In this document: positions 21,677 through 30,597 of the stretch, piece by piece
Numbering within the stretch: position 1 is the stretch's first letter
Layout of the letters: each line of letters opens with the position of its first letter
Source: a candidate division WS1 bacterium
Lineage (GTDB): Bacteria; Armatimonadota; Zipacnadia; Zipacnadales; UBA5352
Assembly: GCA_012522765.1 (NCBI GenBank)
Contig: JAAYJW010000373.1
Coordinates: 1-40,763, forward strand
Direction of reading: 5' to 3'
Length of the DNA stretch: 40,763 bases
Notes under the pieces: generated by a model
Seen by the model: the letters and a program-made list of their open reading frames with translations, nothing else
Databases searched by the model: none
Told to the model about the DNA's origin: nothing
Made by a program: the position numbers and the translations under genes

Positions 21677-23962
21677 TTACCGCGCCTCCAGCAGATAGAC
21701 GCGGCCGCGCAGATCGTCCAGGGTCACCGCCACGCTGTCAGCCGCGCATGCAACCTGCCCCGTTGGCGTAAGCTCCGCCGCGATGCGGAAGCCCTCCGGC
21801 GGCGTCACCTTACATGTGACCGGTCCGGGCGTCTGATACTCGCCGACCAGCAGCAGCCCGCGGTCGCCGGAGCGGATGGCGTTCAGCCGCACCGTCTCGG
21901 CATCGCACGTCGCGCCGCTCAGTAACTGTCCGCCAATGATGATCTCCTCGTACGGCCGCAGCATCGCCACGACCTGCGACACCGCCCGCATGTCGGCTGC
22001 GTCGAATCCCGCCGAGGTGTAGTATCCCGCGCCGCGGCCGCCATTGAGCAGCACCTCCAGCAGGATACAGCGCAATGTCTCCGCGGGCATCTCGCCGAGG
22101 TCGCCGGGTTGCAGCCATGGGATGATGTCGCTGTAGGGCATCATCTCGCGGTTGCGGCGGATCTCATCGCCGATGGGCGCCGGGCGGAAGCCATACAGCG
22201 ACGGCATGGCGAACTGATGCACCTCCGGGTAGAGCACGCTGAAATCCCAGATGTCGTGATAGACCTTCTCCGGCACCACGTCATACGGGCCCGCCTGGAA
22301 GAGCGCGGTCGGCGCCAGTTCCTTGATCCGCGCATGCACCGCGCGGTAGAACTCGGCGCCCTGGTGCGCAATGAACTCGTCCCAGGTGCCGTCGAAGCCC
22401 TCGTAGGCGGCCGAGCAGCGCGAGCATTTCTGCGCCTCGTCATTGCCCTCCCGACCGCCGCCATACCAGCCGGTGAAGACCTCGCAGTCGTAGAAGAACC
22501 ACTCCGCCTCCGTCCACGAGTAGCGCTGCGCGACCAGTTCGACCTCCTCCTGCCAGACGTCCCCGCGATACGACGGGCAGAGCCAGTTGGCGGGCTCTTC
22601 ATCAACCTGGCACATGACCTCCGGGTGATCCTTCGCCTGCCCCTTCACCGCGTGGAGCGGGCTGGAGTTGTTCACGATGTCCAGTCCAAGCTGCTCTCGC
22701 GCCCGATCGATCTCCGCAAAGAGCGCAGCGTCATCAGGTTTCGCGTAGCGCGGAAAGATCGGCACCGCGTTAAAGCCACACGCCGCGTAGCTCTCCAGAA
22801 AGTCCGGCCATTTCTGCCAGAAACTCTGGGCCATCCACGCCATCGACAGGTGGATTTGCTCGAATCGCTCCACCGGCTCAACATGCACCGCCTCGATGGT
22901 GTAGTTCTCCGGCTCCTGCATGCCCCCATCCCAGCGACAGCCGATGCGCGCGGTTCCCGTCCAGCCGTCTGCGCGATCCGTGGCAAAAAACAGCGTGCCC
23001 CACTCGGTGATCCAGACGCCGCGCGTGGGCACGATGTAGCGCGTGAAGCTGCCATCTTCGTCCTCGACCGGGCTCGCCTCGAACTCCTCCGTGACCGAAC
23101 CGCCGAAGCGCGGGTTGAGCAGCCAGCGGCGCAGCGTGACGCCCTCGGGCAGATCCACGATCAGTTCGCAGGCATTGCCGTTCGTCTCCTCAGGTCGATT
23201 GTCGTAGCCATTGAGCGTCTGGAATGACTGGAAGTTGGCCCCGGCGTAGGTGTCGGGCTTTGCGAAGTAGGCCGTCACGCCGCCGGGCTGGAAGTTGTGC
23301 ACGATGAAGCTGCCGTCGTAGTCCGGGTAGGTGGTCGCGTCGGCAATTTCATGCTCGCCCTCGAAGACCCACATCTCGTCGCTGGCGATGAATGAGGTCT
23401 GGCCGTAGATAACCAGCCCGACATAGCGCCCCGCCGCCTGCAGATCGCGGAAACGCAGCGGGTATGTCCATGCCACGCCCTCCTCGGCAGGGACGCCGAA
23501 GCGCTCGATGTCCTGCTCATCAAGGCGGTTGAAGCGCCCGGTCTCACGCCAGTTCTCGGCGTCGTCGCTCACCAGCGCGATGACGAGGTCGGGGAACTTC
23601 AGGCCGCTCTGCTCGGCCCCACCGAGGAGGCGAATGCCGATCTCCCCGATCGGTTGCGTCTCTCCGAGGTCAAGCTGGATGCACACGCTCGGCTCCCCGT
23701 GCCATGCCACCGCGTTGGCATCCCACCAGATCTTCTCATCGGCGCGGTAGCCCAGTTCGCCATCAGTGAGGTCCTGCAGGTCGGTTTCGTTCGTAGTCAG
23801 ACGATAGCCGGGCACCGATGAGTAGAGATACGGCCGCCCGAGCGCGAGGTTGGTCTCATTGTCATCAAGCACGAATGGCCGCCCCACCGGTTCCTCTTCC
23901 TGCGTGAGTGCGGGCGCGACAATGAGTGAGACGAGAATCAGTACGATCAGCATGTTGCGCAT
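21677..23962 (-). CDS. Secreted discoidin-like plus barrel-like protein, glycoside hydrolase candidate
   Basis: Start ATG 23962 is fixed by AGGAGGT six bases upstream; the protein has 761 residues with a signal peptide (1-20). Residues about 35-210 look like an F5/8 type C (discoidin) domain: NLALGRPYLYSSVPGY, then VCIQLDLGETQPIGEIGIRL. A beta-rich region follows, and a barrel-like part (about 385-690) has GFNAVPIFPRYAKPDD, VMCQVDEEPANWLCPSYRG and WFFYDCEVFTGW, with D and E residues at likely strand ends. A CxxC pair (C513, C516 in KCSRC) lies in the barrel. I cannot name a GH family. It is last in a (-) set of three secreted proteins, 75 bases behind the CBM-like gene, with a hairpin between. 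Confidence 0.72.
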   Translation of the reverse strand: MRNMLIVLILVSLIVAPALTQEEEPVGRPFVLDDNETNLALGRPYLYSSVPGYRLTTNETDLQDLTDGELGYRADEKIWWDANAVAWHGEPSVCIQLDLGETQPIGEIGIRLLGGAEQSGLKFPDLVIALVSDDAENWRETGRFNRLDEQDIERFGVPAEEGVAWTYPLRFRDLQAAGRYVGLVIYGQTSFIASDEMWVFEGEHEIADATTYPDYDGSFIVHNFQPGGVTAYFAKPDTYAGANFQSFQTLNGYDNRPEETNGNACELIVDLPEGVTLRRWLLNPRFGGSVTEEFEASPVEDEDGSFTRYIVPTRGVWITEWGTLFFATDRADGWTGTARIGCRWDGGMQEPENYTIEAVHVEPVERFEQIHLSMAWMAQSFWQKWPDFLESYAACGFNAVPIFPRYAKPDDAALFAEIDRAREQLGLDIVNNSSPLHAVKGQAKDHPEVMCQVDEEPANWLCPSYRGDVWQEEVELVAQRYSWTEAEWFFYDCEVFTGWYGGGREGNDEAQKCSRCSAAYEGFDGTWDEFIAHQGAEFYRAVHARIKELAPTALFQAGPYDVVPEKVYHDIWDFSVLYPEVHQFAMPSLYGFRPAPIGDEIRRNREMMPYSDIIPWLQPGDLGEMPAETLRCILLEVLLNGGRGAGYYTSAGFDAADMRAVSQVVAMLRPYEEIIIGGQLLSGATCDAETVRLNAIRSGDRGLLLVGEYQTPGPVTCKVTPPEGFRIAAELTPTGQVACAADSVAVTLDDLRGRVYLLEAR

Positions 23963-23993
23963 GGTGAGACCTCCTGTCGGTATGGCGAACGCC

Positions 23994-24020
23994 CGACGCA
24001 TGTAAACGGCACATGCGTCG
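23994..24020 (-). promoter_or_regulatory. Intercistronic perfect hairpin
   Basis: CGACGCATGT and ACATGCGTCG form a perfect 10-bp stem with a 7-base loop. It lies 17 bases after the CBM-like gene's stop and 31 bases before the discoidin-like gene's start. Without a T-run it is more likely an RNA-processing or stability element, or an operator for an internal promoter, than a full terminator. Confidence 0.45.
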
Positions 24021-24037
24021 CTCCAAACGACAACCAC

Positions 24038-25324
24038 TCACGGCGCCGGTAGCTCCAGCGTGTCCCCCGTTTCAGTCACCAGCGACATACTCACGTCCGG
24101 CCGCACACGCACGATGAACTGCGGGATGCCGTAGAATCGCGCGAGCGCCGGTGTCACATCAGCCAGCGGGCGCACCACCACGCCATCCTCATCAGGCATC
24201 ACACTCACCGTCCAGTCGCCGGGGCTGCGCGCGGGCCCGATCCTCAGCGCCGCGACCTTCAGGCTGCCCGCCTGCACCGGCGCCCATCCGAGACTCAGGC
24301 ACGGCACGTCACCCGGCACGATCTCAGCGCTCAATGTGCCACTTGCCGAGACCACCAGGTCCTCCAGCGCGAGCGTCTGCGGAAGCTCTGCGGAGGCCAG
24401 TTGCCGCTCGGTCGCGTCAACCGCCAGCCGCCACGGCCGCCCGTCTCGCCATACGATGAGCGGTCCCGGCAGGCCGCCTGCCTGCCCCCCGGACATCGTG
24501 TTCTCACCGGTCCCCGCCATCACCACCAGCAGGTTGTCGCCATCAGTGGCTACCAGCCCCCGCAGAGCATGGCCGGGCTCCGGAGTGCCGCCGATCGTCG
24601 CCACCGAGACGGGCCCGACCGTGTCATGCTCCCAAGCCAGCGGCGCGTCTACCTCAGCGGGTTGCGCGAAGAACACGTCGCCGATCCGCAGCCCCTGCAT
24701 CACGCCGCCGGAGAAAGCGACCGCCACGTTGCCTAACGCAAGGTCCCCCTCTGCCGGTCCATCCAGCAGAAGTCGCCGCGCGGTGGCGGGAAGCGCATCC
24801 GCGAAGCCGCGCAGTTCCTCCTCGCTCAGCGGCACGTCCGCGAGCAGGTCCTCCGGATCGTGCAGGATCGCAAAGTCCCACGCAAGTCCACGAGAGTCCA
24901 CGTTCGTCAGCGTCAGGGTGTGCGCGCCCGGCTGCAGTGCGATTCGGACCCGCCCCGCGTTCGGCGCGGCAAGAGTGACCGCGCTGAAGTCGTTCCACGT
25001 GCCGGTGCCGGGCAGCAGCACATCCTCCAGTCCCGGCACAGTCTCGCCATCGACACGCACCTCGCGGCGCGTGTCCGGCCACTGCAGCGAATAGCCGAGC
25101 GTCAGGCAATACTCCCCCGCCTCGGCGACCTCGAACGCGCACGTCACCGCGACGCCCGGCTCCTCCCAGTAGCTGACACACTTGCCACCGGAGGCGCCCT
25201 CGCGGGTCAGCACACGCACGCTGCCGCCGCTCACTTCCGTGTAATCCTCAGCCTCCATCATGATCTGCGGCAGGTCAGCCCACGCGGCCGAGGCCGCAAG
25301 CAACAGTGCAAGCGCGATCCTCAT
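24038..25324 (-). CDS. Secreted CBM6/35-like protein of unknown activity
   Basis: The 428-residue protein has a signal peptide (residues 1-16, ending AWA). Residues about 20-160 form a carbohydrate-binding-module-like jelly roll: MMEAEDYTEVSGGSVRV is the usual CBM6/CBM35 opening, and the domain closes with SRGLAWDFAILHD. The remainder (about 180-428) is beta-rich with no catalytic motif I recognise; it may be a lyase-like C-terminal domain or a binding scaffold. Its ATG overlaps the stop of the upstream toroid lyase-like gene (ATGA at 25321-25324), so the two are coupled and may act as partners on the same polymer. Secretion is firm, activity unknown. Confidence 0.75.
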   Translation of the reverse strand: MRIALALLLAASAAWADLPQIMMEAEDYTEVSGGSVRVLTREGASGGKCVSYWEEPGVAVTCAFEVAEAGEYCLTLGYSLQWPDTRREVRVDGETVPGLEDVLLPGTGTWNDFSAVTLAAPNAGRVRIALQPGAHTLTLTNVDSRGLAWDFAILHDPEDLLADVPLSEEELRGFADALPATARRLLLDGPAEGDLALGNVAVAFSGGVMQGLRIGDVFFAQPAEVDAPLAWEHDTVGPVSVATIGGTPEPGHALRGLVATDGDNLLVVMAGTGENTMSGGQAGGLPGPLIVWRDGRPWRLAVDATERQLASAELPQTLALEDLVVSASGTLSAEIVPGDVPCLSLGWAPVQAGSLKVAALRIGPARSPGDWTVSVMPDEDGVVVRPLADVTPALARFYGIPQFIVRVRPDVSMSLVTETGDTLELPAP

Positions 25325-28300
25325 GGCGCCACCGCCCTCAGCACCACGTGCTCGTCCGGCTCAAGCTGCACCGTCACCGTGCCTGCCTGTGGGCCAAGTC
25401 CCTGCCCGCGGTCCTCCTCGCCGGACACATAGAGGGTGCAGGTCGCCCCATCGGGCACCTCGCCCGACCAGCGCTTCGCCTCGCCGGAGAGGTTGTGCAG
25501 CACGATCCACGTGCCAGCCGCATCGCCAAAGCGCAGGCCCCGGATGCCGTCTGCCTCGATGGCGTCAACCTCATCAGCGAATGCCGAATCGTAGGGCAGC
25601 ACCTCACACAGGAACCAGTGATCGGTGCCGGCGGGGTAAGTCGTGCGCTTCTCCGGGTCGTCTGCGGTTGCGCTCCCGGCGTCCTTGAGCAGAAGCTCCT
25701 GCCCACGGAACTTCTCGGGGACGTCAAGATAGAAGACCTCGCTCGGCGCGGTCTCGATGGTCGCGTAGTTATGCGCGTGGATGCGCGCCAGCAGCGGCCC
25801 GTACTTGAAGGTGTCCGCCATCTCCGGCGATGCCTCAATCTCAGTGTCCGCACGTCCGAAGCGCAGTCGGCCCCAGATGCCCGCGTTGGTGTGCTCCTCC
25901 AGCGCGGTGATGTGCAGCAGGCCCACGAGCCGGCCCTTGGAGGCGAACCACTGCTGAGTGCCCTCCCACGGCTCAAACGAGGAACTACCTCCGAAGCCTG
26001 GGCGGGTGAGGCGGTAGCGTACCGCCAGCGACGCAAAATCGTCTCCGCCGATCACGTGGCTGAACTGCTCCTCGCCGGAGACGAAGCGCGCGTTCTTCCA
26101 GTGGATACCCTCTGGCTGCAGGCGAAACTCGCTGGTGGCGACCATCAGCGCCCCGATCTCACCCTCGGTGCGGTCGAATGCGGCGTGCATGCAGCCGATG
26201 AAGGTGTCCTTGCCGATCTGCCGGGGGCCGAAGTCGCGCCCGTTCATCGCGAAGGAGAACGGCCCGAATCGCGCGCGTGGCGCCAGCACGTTCTCGTCAA
26301 AGATGATGTAGTTGTCCGGCAGCGGCTCCTCCGGCATATCCCGCCACCACGGCACTGCAAAGACCGAATGAACGCTCCCGTCCGCCCCGCCCGTTCGTTC
26401 GATGGCGATGTTCGCCGCGCGCTTGTTCTGCCGATCGCCGGTGATGCTCGCAACGATATCCGCGGCATGCGAATGAGCCCACGCGGGACTGTGCTTCCAC
26501 GACGCGTCGGTGTAATTCTCCACCAGCCCGGACGGCTCCACCATGATCGGATAGAAGTCAACCGTCTTCTCGATGATCCGACGCGCCTGCTCATTGCCGG
26601 TGTACTCGAGGAAACGCGCCAGCCAACTGATGTTCAGATTGTGATAGCCAAATGTCTCGTTCTGCGTCCCGTGGTAGATCATCCCGCCCATCGGATAGAC
26701 CGTCGCCTCGAGGAAGTCGAGGAAAAGCTGCACGTGGTCGGCGAACTTCTGGTCACCCCAGACGCGGTGCGCAAGCTCGCAGATCAGCAGGTAGTAGACG
26801 TCCTGGTTGGGGTAGTTGCCCGCGCCGTAGGTGCCCGTCGTAAAGTTGCGCAGGCCGTAGTTCTCATACTGATGCTCGACGCAGACGCGCAGTTCGTCCA
26901 GCCACTCCTGCTCCTTCGCCGGCAGGATCAGCCACGAGAGGTGCTGTTTGAGCTGCCAGTATGCGTCGAAGGTCGGCCCGAGGGTGAAGCGCGGTATGTT
27001 CGGATCCGCGCCGTAGATCGCCTGCCGGCCGGGATTCCAGTCGCCATCGCGGTGGTTCTGCAGCACCGCCTGCATCGTCGCCAGCAGGTTCCTCAGCAGC
27101 AGCGGATCGCTGTGGTGGGCGCTGCGGGGATGCGTCAGCCCCCACGCCATCACACTCGTGTTGCTGCCGAGCGTCCGGAAGGTCCACGCGTTGTCAATCT
27201 GTGCGTAGCCCTCTGCGCCTTTGCGGTAGATGACCGGCTCGCGCGCCTGCTTGCCACCGGCCTCATTGAGCGCGGCCACGTAGGGGTTCGCGTCGGCATC
27301 AGGCGGCTGTGCCTCTAGCGGCTTCGCCCGCGCCTCGGCTATGATCGCGTCGAAGCGCGTCATGTAATCGCGCGCGCTCTCCACCGTAGCCTTCGCGTTC
27401 GTGCCAAGCTCAGCTTCGATGGCAAGCTCAGCGTCCTGCAGCGCCCAATCGAGCATCGCCAGCGCCAGCGTCTGATACGCGTCCGGCTCCCCTATGCGCT
27501 CCTTCAGCGCCGCAAGCTCCTGTGTCGCCTGAATGATCATCGGGCGCACCTCCGCAAGGTCCGCAGCATTCTGTCGAGCCGCCTGCTCGCGCCGCTGGGC
27601 CTCCTCTGCATTCCACACCAGCGAGACGTCGTCCCAGTATACTGTGCCGGCGGCGAAGGCGTTGAAGAGATGCACCTGCAGGCTCTGCACCTCCGTTGCG
27701 ATCTCCAGCGAGCACTCAAGCCGCTGCCACCCATCGGCCGCCGGATCACCGTAGACCTGTTGCGAGTTCCCGCCACCATCCACGAGCGTGGTCAGCCTGG
27801 CGATCGGGCCTCGCCCCTCGTCGGCGGCGGGTGTTTCAGCGCGATACCAGCCGGAGAAGATCCATGGTCCGGGTTGAGGCACGCCGCGGAAGAGATAGCT
27901 GCCGCGCTCGTCGGCACTTGCGCATCTGATGGCCGCGCAGGCTGAACCCTCGCGGCCGCCATCGGCGGACCAGAAGGGCTCGCTGGTGGTGCCCCAGAGG
28001 CCGGGCTGCCAGAAGAGCGGGTTCGCGCCGTCCACGCTCATCTCGAAGTTCGCGTTCGGCAGCACGTTCGAACCGTCCTGTGCAAAGGGCGCATAGAGCC
28101 GCGCCATCTGCTCGCGCCACGCGTCAAGCTGCGCAACCTGCTCACCTTCGGGAGCCACTGCCCGGATGTTGTCGAATGCGACGGTCGTTCGAGCCGCCCC
28201 GCTGGCGTTCACCATGAACTGCACGAAGCCGATCCGCGCGAGGTCTTCGATAATGTTGCTGTCGGCGCGGATGTCGAGGTTGATGATCCGCAACTGCCGA

Positions 28301-28716
28301 CGCTGCCAGCCCTCGAAGTCAAGCACGATGGCATCCGCCGGGGTGGTGTAGTAGAGGCTACCCTGGCCCTTGCGCAGCACACCCAGGGTCGGACGGACCT
28401 CGGCGCCCGAGCCGTCACCACGGATCATGAAGTCGAGCGCCCAGACGCGGCTGAAGTCCATTGTCCCGGGAAAGACTGTCGCCCATGCAAATCCGAACTC
28501 GCCATAGTCGGTGGATAGCTCAAGCGCCTTGCCGCGCTCATCGCCAGCATCCACGATCTGCAGCGTGGCATTATCCTTGTGCTGCCATCCACTGAGATCC
28601 CCATCCTCAAAACTCCATGCCACCACGTCGGTGGCAGACGGCGCGACTTCCGCCTCCTGAGCGCTCGATGCTCCAGAGAGCCCAAAGACCGCCAGCAGCA
28701 GCAGAACGATGCGCAT
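25321..28716 (-). CDS. Large secreted polysaccharide-lyase-like (alpha/alpha toroid) protein with two CBM-like domains
   Basis: At 1131 residues this is the second-largest protein in the window. A signal peptide (1-19, ending SSA) precedes two jelly rolls: residues about 30-185 (WSFEDGDLSGW to AFDNIRA) and about 210-375 (NANFEMSVDGANPLFWQPG to VYWDDVSLVW). A helical part (about 390-640) with HHSDPLLLRNLLATMQAVLQ, NYPNQDVYYLLICELAH and HNLNISWLARFLEYTGN looks like the alpha/alpha toroid of heparinase, hyaluronate or alginate lyases. The C-terminal part is a beta-sandwich. Candidate catalytic His/Asn/Tyr residues lie in YHGTQNETFGYHNLN, an inference. The start has GGGAGTGGG upstream. It heads the (-) secreted set. 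A role in cutting acidic polysaccharides is likely. Confidence 0.75.
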   Translation of the reverse strand: MRIVLLLLAVFGLSGASSAQEAEVAPSATDVVAWSFEDGDLSGWQHKDNATLQIVDAGDERGKALELSTDYGEFGFAWATVFPGTMDFSRVWALDFMIRGDGSGAEVRPTLGVLRKGQGSLYYTTPADAIVLDFEGWQRRQLRIINLDIRADSNIIEDLARIGFVQFMVNASGAARTTVAFDNIRAVAPEGEQVAQLDAWREQMARLYAPFAQDGSNVLPNANFEMSVDGANPLFWQPGLWGTTSEPFWSADGGREGSACAAIRCASADERGSYLFRGVPQPGPWIFSGWYRAETPAADEGRGPIARLTTLVDGGGNSQQVYGDPAADGWQRLECSLEIATEVQSLQVHLFNAFAAGTVYWDDVSLVWNAEEAQRREQAARQNAADLAEVRPMIIQATQELAALKERIGEPDAYQTLALAMLDWALQDAELAIEAELGTNAKATVESARDYMTRFDAIIAEARAKPLEAQPPDADANPYVAALNEAGGKQAREPVIYRKGAEGYAQIDNAWTFRTLGSNTSVMAWGLTHPRSAHHSDPLLLRNLLATMQAVLQNHRDGDWNPGRQAIYGADPNIPRFTLGPTFDAYWQLKQHLSWLILPAKEQEWLDELRVCVEHQYENYGLRNFTTGTYGAGNYPNQDVYYLLICELAHRVWGDQKFADHVQLFLDFLEATVYPMGGMIYHGTQNETFGYHNLNISWLARFLEYTGNEQARRIIEKTVDFYPIMVEPSGLVENYTDASWKHSPAWAHSHAADIVASITGDRQNKRAANIAIERTGGADGSVHSVFAVPWWRDMPEEPLPDNYIIFDENVLAPRARFGPFSFAMNGRDFGPRQIGKDTFIGCMHAAFDRTEGEIGALMVATSEFRLQPEGIHWKNARFVSGEEQFSHVIGGDDFASLAVRYRLTRPGFGGSSSFEPWEGTQQWFASKGRLVGLLHITALEEHTNAGIWGRLRFGRADTEIEASPEMADTFKYGPLLARIHAHNYATIETAPSEVFYLDVPEKFRGQELLLKDAGSATADDPEKRTTYPAGTDHWFLCEVLPYDSAFADEVDAIEADGIRGLRFGDAAGTWIVLHNLSGEAKRWSGEVPDGATCTLYVSGEEDRGQGLGPQAGTVTVQLEPDEHVVLRAVAP

Positions 28717-28780
28717 GAGGACGACCCACTCCCGTCGCGAACATGTTGATTGCGCCCGGGATGCTATTGCCCGGATGTTC

Positions 28781-28794
28781 AGGCGATTCCTTCC
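28781..28794 (-). repeat. Copy 1 of a 14-base element upstream of a secreted enzyme gene
   Basis: On the minus strand this reads GGAAGGAATCGCCT, 64 bases upstream of the toroid lyase-like start. An identical copy, same orientation, lies upstream of the GH42-like gene at 34648-34661. Placement suggests a shared promoter or operator element. Confidence 0.35.
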
Positions 28795-28883
28795 TCTGTG
28801 CGTGAGGAGACGGTTACTGGATACAGTGCAGCAACCTATTGAAGGTCATCTGCAAGCGGCGCGGAATATCTTCATGATTCTCA

Positions 28884-28899
28884 CATCTTAGAGAAGATG
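28884..28899 (+). promoter_or_regulatory. Small hairpin touching the ribosome site of pilin-like gene 1
   Basis: CATCTT-AGAG-AAGATG is a perfect 6-bp stem ending where the GGGGAGTGA ribosome-binding stretch begins, 12 bases before the start codon. It could modulate initiation; the stem is short and AT-rich, so the effect may be small. Confidence 0.3.
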
Positions 28900-28911
28900 G
28901 GGAGTGAAGAC

Positions 28912-29622
28912 ATGAAGAAGCGGCGTGGTTTCACACTGATAGAGTTGCTCGTCGTAATAGCGATCATCGCCATCCTGGCGGCGATCCTCTTCCCCGTTTT
29001 TGCCAGGGCCCGAGAAAAGGCCCGGCAGTCGTCATGTCTGAGCAACCAGAAGCAGATCATGCTGGCAATTCTCGCCTACGTCCAGGACTATGATGAACGC
29101 TTCCCTCCGTACAGGTGGACCCAGGAGCCACCGTCGAGCGTGTGGTATGACCGCGACAACGGTGCGGTCAGCAATCGCCACTTCTGGGCTCAGTCCATCG
29201 AGCCCTACTTGAAGAATCTGCAGATCATGTTCTGCCCGAGCGCACAGTGGGACATCGGCACGATGAGCGGCGGTAAGCGCTACCTCAACTACGCATACAA
29301 CGGCAAGCTGCACTGCACGAAGCTGGCGCTCTGGAAGGATGTCGCCAGCAAGATCGCCATCGGCGACGTCGGCTACACTGACACGAGCAAGACGCCGAAA
29401 GGGTACCTTGAGAACTGGTTCATCTGGACCAGCAATGACAGCGGCAACACCTGGAGCCAGTACTTCTGGTGGGCCAAGCTGCACAACGGCGGCGGCAACT
29501 ATGCTTTCGTGGACGGTCACGCCAAGTGGCTGAGCGAGACCGACCGCGCACTGGGGCCGGTCATCGGCACCAGCGATGCGAAGCTGATCGGCGATCAGAC
29601 CGGATCGTGGTTCCCGGACTAG
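28912..29622 (+). CDS. Type IV pilin-like protein 1 (prepilin signal, H-x9-DG)
   Basis: The protein has 236 residues from ATG 28912 (ribosome site GGGAGTGA). It begins with a short basic leader, then the prepilin peptidase site G6|F7 with Glu at +5 (GFTLIE) and a hydrophobic helix, followed by [19 protein letters not shown], the form usual in Armatimonadota. The C-terminal domain ends with the H-x9-DG motif ([12 protein letters not shown]) of the DUF1559-like or 'SBP_bac_10' pseudopilins common in Planctomycetes. It would be inserted in the inner membrane, trimmed by prepilin peptidase and perhaps assembled or displayed by a type II secretion/type IV pilus machine, which is not in the window. 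A close paralog follows. Confidence 0.9.
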   Translation: MKKRRGFTLIELLVVIAIIAILAAILFPVFARAREKARQSSCLSNQKQIMLAILAYVQDYDERFPPYRWTQEPPSSVWYDRDNGAVSNRHFWAQSIEPYLKNLQIMFCPSAQWDIGTMSGGKRYLNYAYNGKLHCTKLALWKDVASKIAIGDVGYTDTSKTPKGYLENWFIWTSNDSGNTWSQYFWWAKLHNGGGNYAFVDGHAKWLSETDRALGPVIGTSDAKLIGDQTGSWFPD

Positions 29623-29819
29623 GCGAGGCAGAGAGAGGTTGATCTGACGGCACGGGCCCACCGTCTTCTGGTGCTGGCGCCTGCTGTGCCTGGTGCCCAC
29701 TTGAGTACCGGCCATCCGTGATCGAGTGGACCATCAATTCTTGACTCGTGTAGGACAGCTAGTCGGTCATGATAGTATCGCAGCGAAGCGCATATCGTGG
29801 AAGGGATGTGGAGATCATG

Positions 29820-30515
29820 ATGCGGCACCGAGGCTTCACCCTCATCGAGTTGCTCGTGGTCATCGCGATCATCGCCATCCTGGCGGCGATCCTCTTTCCG
29901 GTCTTCGCAAGGGCGCGCGAGAAGGCCCGGCAGTCGAGTTGCTTGAGCAACGTCAAGCAACTGATGCTCGGCATCCTCGCCTACGTCCAGGACTACGACG
30001 AGACGTTCCCCCCATACCGATGGACGCAAACTCCTCCCACTGCCGTCTGGATCGACAGAGATGACAGCAGCAAGTATGACAGACACTTCTGGGCGGAGTG
30101 CATCTATCCGTATGTCAATAACATGCAGGTCTACTTCTGTCCAAGTAACCCGCAGCGGATGGGCGTCACCTCCGGCGGCAGGATGTATCTCAACTACGCC
30201 TACAACGGCGTCCTGCACCGCACGCTGCTCTCGTCCTACCGCAGCGTCGCGAACAAGATCGCGATCGGCGACGTGGGCATCCGCGATAACACCCGGACCC
30301 CGAACGGTTACGTGGAGAACTGGTTCATATCAAGCTCCAATGATGGCCGCTGGGCTCAGATCTCGTGGTGGAGCGACATACATAACGGTGGCGGGAACTA
30401 CGGCTACATTGATGGACACGCGAAGTGGCTAAGCGAAACCGACGCGTCGCTGGGGCCGGTCCGCCCCATCGGCGACTACCTCACCGGGGATCAGACCGGC
30501 TCGTGGTATCCCTGA
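29820..30515 (+). CDS. Type IV pilin-like protein 2, paralog of the preceding gene
   Basis: This 231-residue protein is a tandem duplicate of the previous one. The first 60 residues are almost identical (site G5|F6, Glu at +5), and the C-terminal half shares [26 protein letters not shown], the H-x9-DG motif ([12 protein letters not shown]) and the closing [12 protein letters not shown] 29820 has GGAG six bases upstream; the adjacent ATG 29817 is possible. The 197-base spacer between the copies contains no clear terminator, so they could be co-transcribed or have separate promoters (a lone TTGACT is seen near 29742 without a matching -10). The middle parts differ most, suggesting different binding surfaces. 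Confidence 0.9.
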   Translation: MRHRGFTLIELLVVIAIIAILAAILFPVFARAREKARQSSCLSNVKQLMLGILAYVQDYDETFPPYRWTQTPPTAVWIDRDDSSKYDRHFWAECIYPYVNNMQVYFCPSNPQRMGVTSGGRMYLNYAYNGVLHRTLLSSYRSVANKIAIGDVGIRDNTRTPNGYVENWFISSSNDGRWAQISWWSDIHNGGGNYGYIDGHAKWLSETDASLGPVRPIGDYLTGDQTGSWYP

Positions 30516-30538
30516 TCCCAGTTGACATGCGCAAGCTC

Positions 30539-30570
30539 AAGCGGCCGCCCCTCTTTCCGGGCGGCCGCTT
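30539..30570. terminator. Intrinsic terminator between convergent genes
   Basis: A perfect 12-bp stem (AAGCGGCCGCCC / GGGCGGCCGCTT) with an 8-base loop lies 24 bases after the pilin-like gene 2 stop and is followed on the + strand by a short T-containing run (CGTTTCTG). It also precedes, in the opposite sense, the end of the GH42-like gene, so it may act in both directions. Confidence 0.8.
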
Positions 30571-30597
30571 CGTTTCTGACTGTACGACAGACCGGCC

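Noticed and set aside
25306-27318. 670-residue open frame on the plus strand opposite the toroid lyase-like gene
   Set aside because: Same reason: complement of a real gene with GC-rich third positions and no protein-like features.
28839-28869. Sigma-70 promoter before pilin-like gene 1
   Set aside because: TTGAAG and GAATAT are 19 bases apart and the -10 matches only three of six consensus bases.
29742-29775. Sigma-70 promoter before pilin-like gene 2
   Set aside because: TTGACT is present, but no -10-like box lies 16-18 bases after it; the nearest AT-rich stretch is about 26 bases away.
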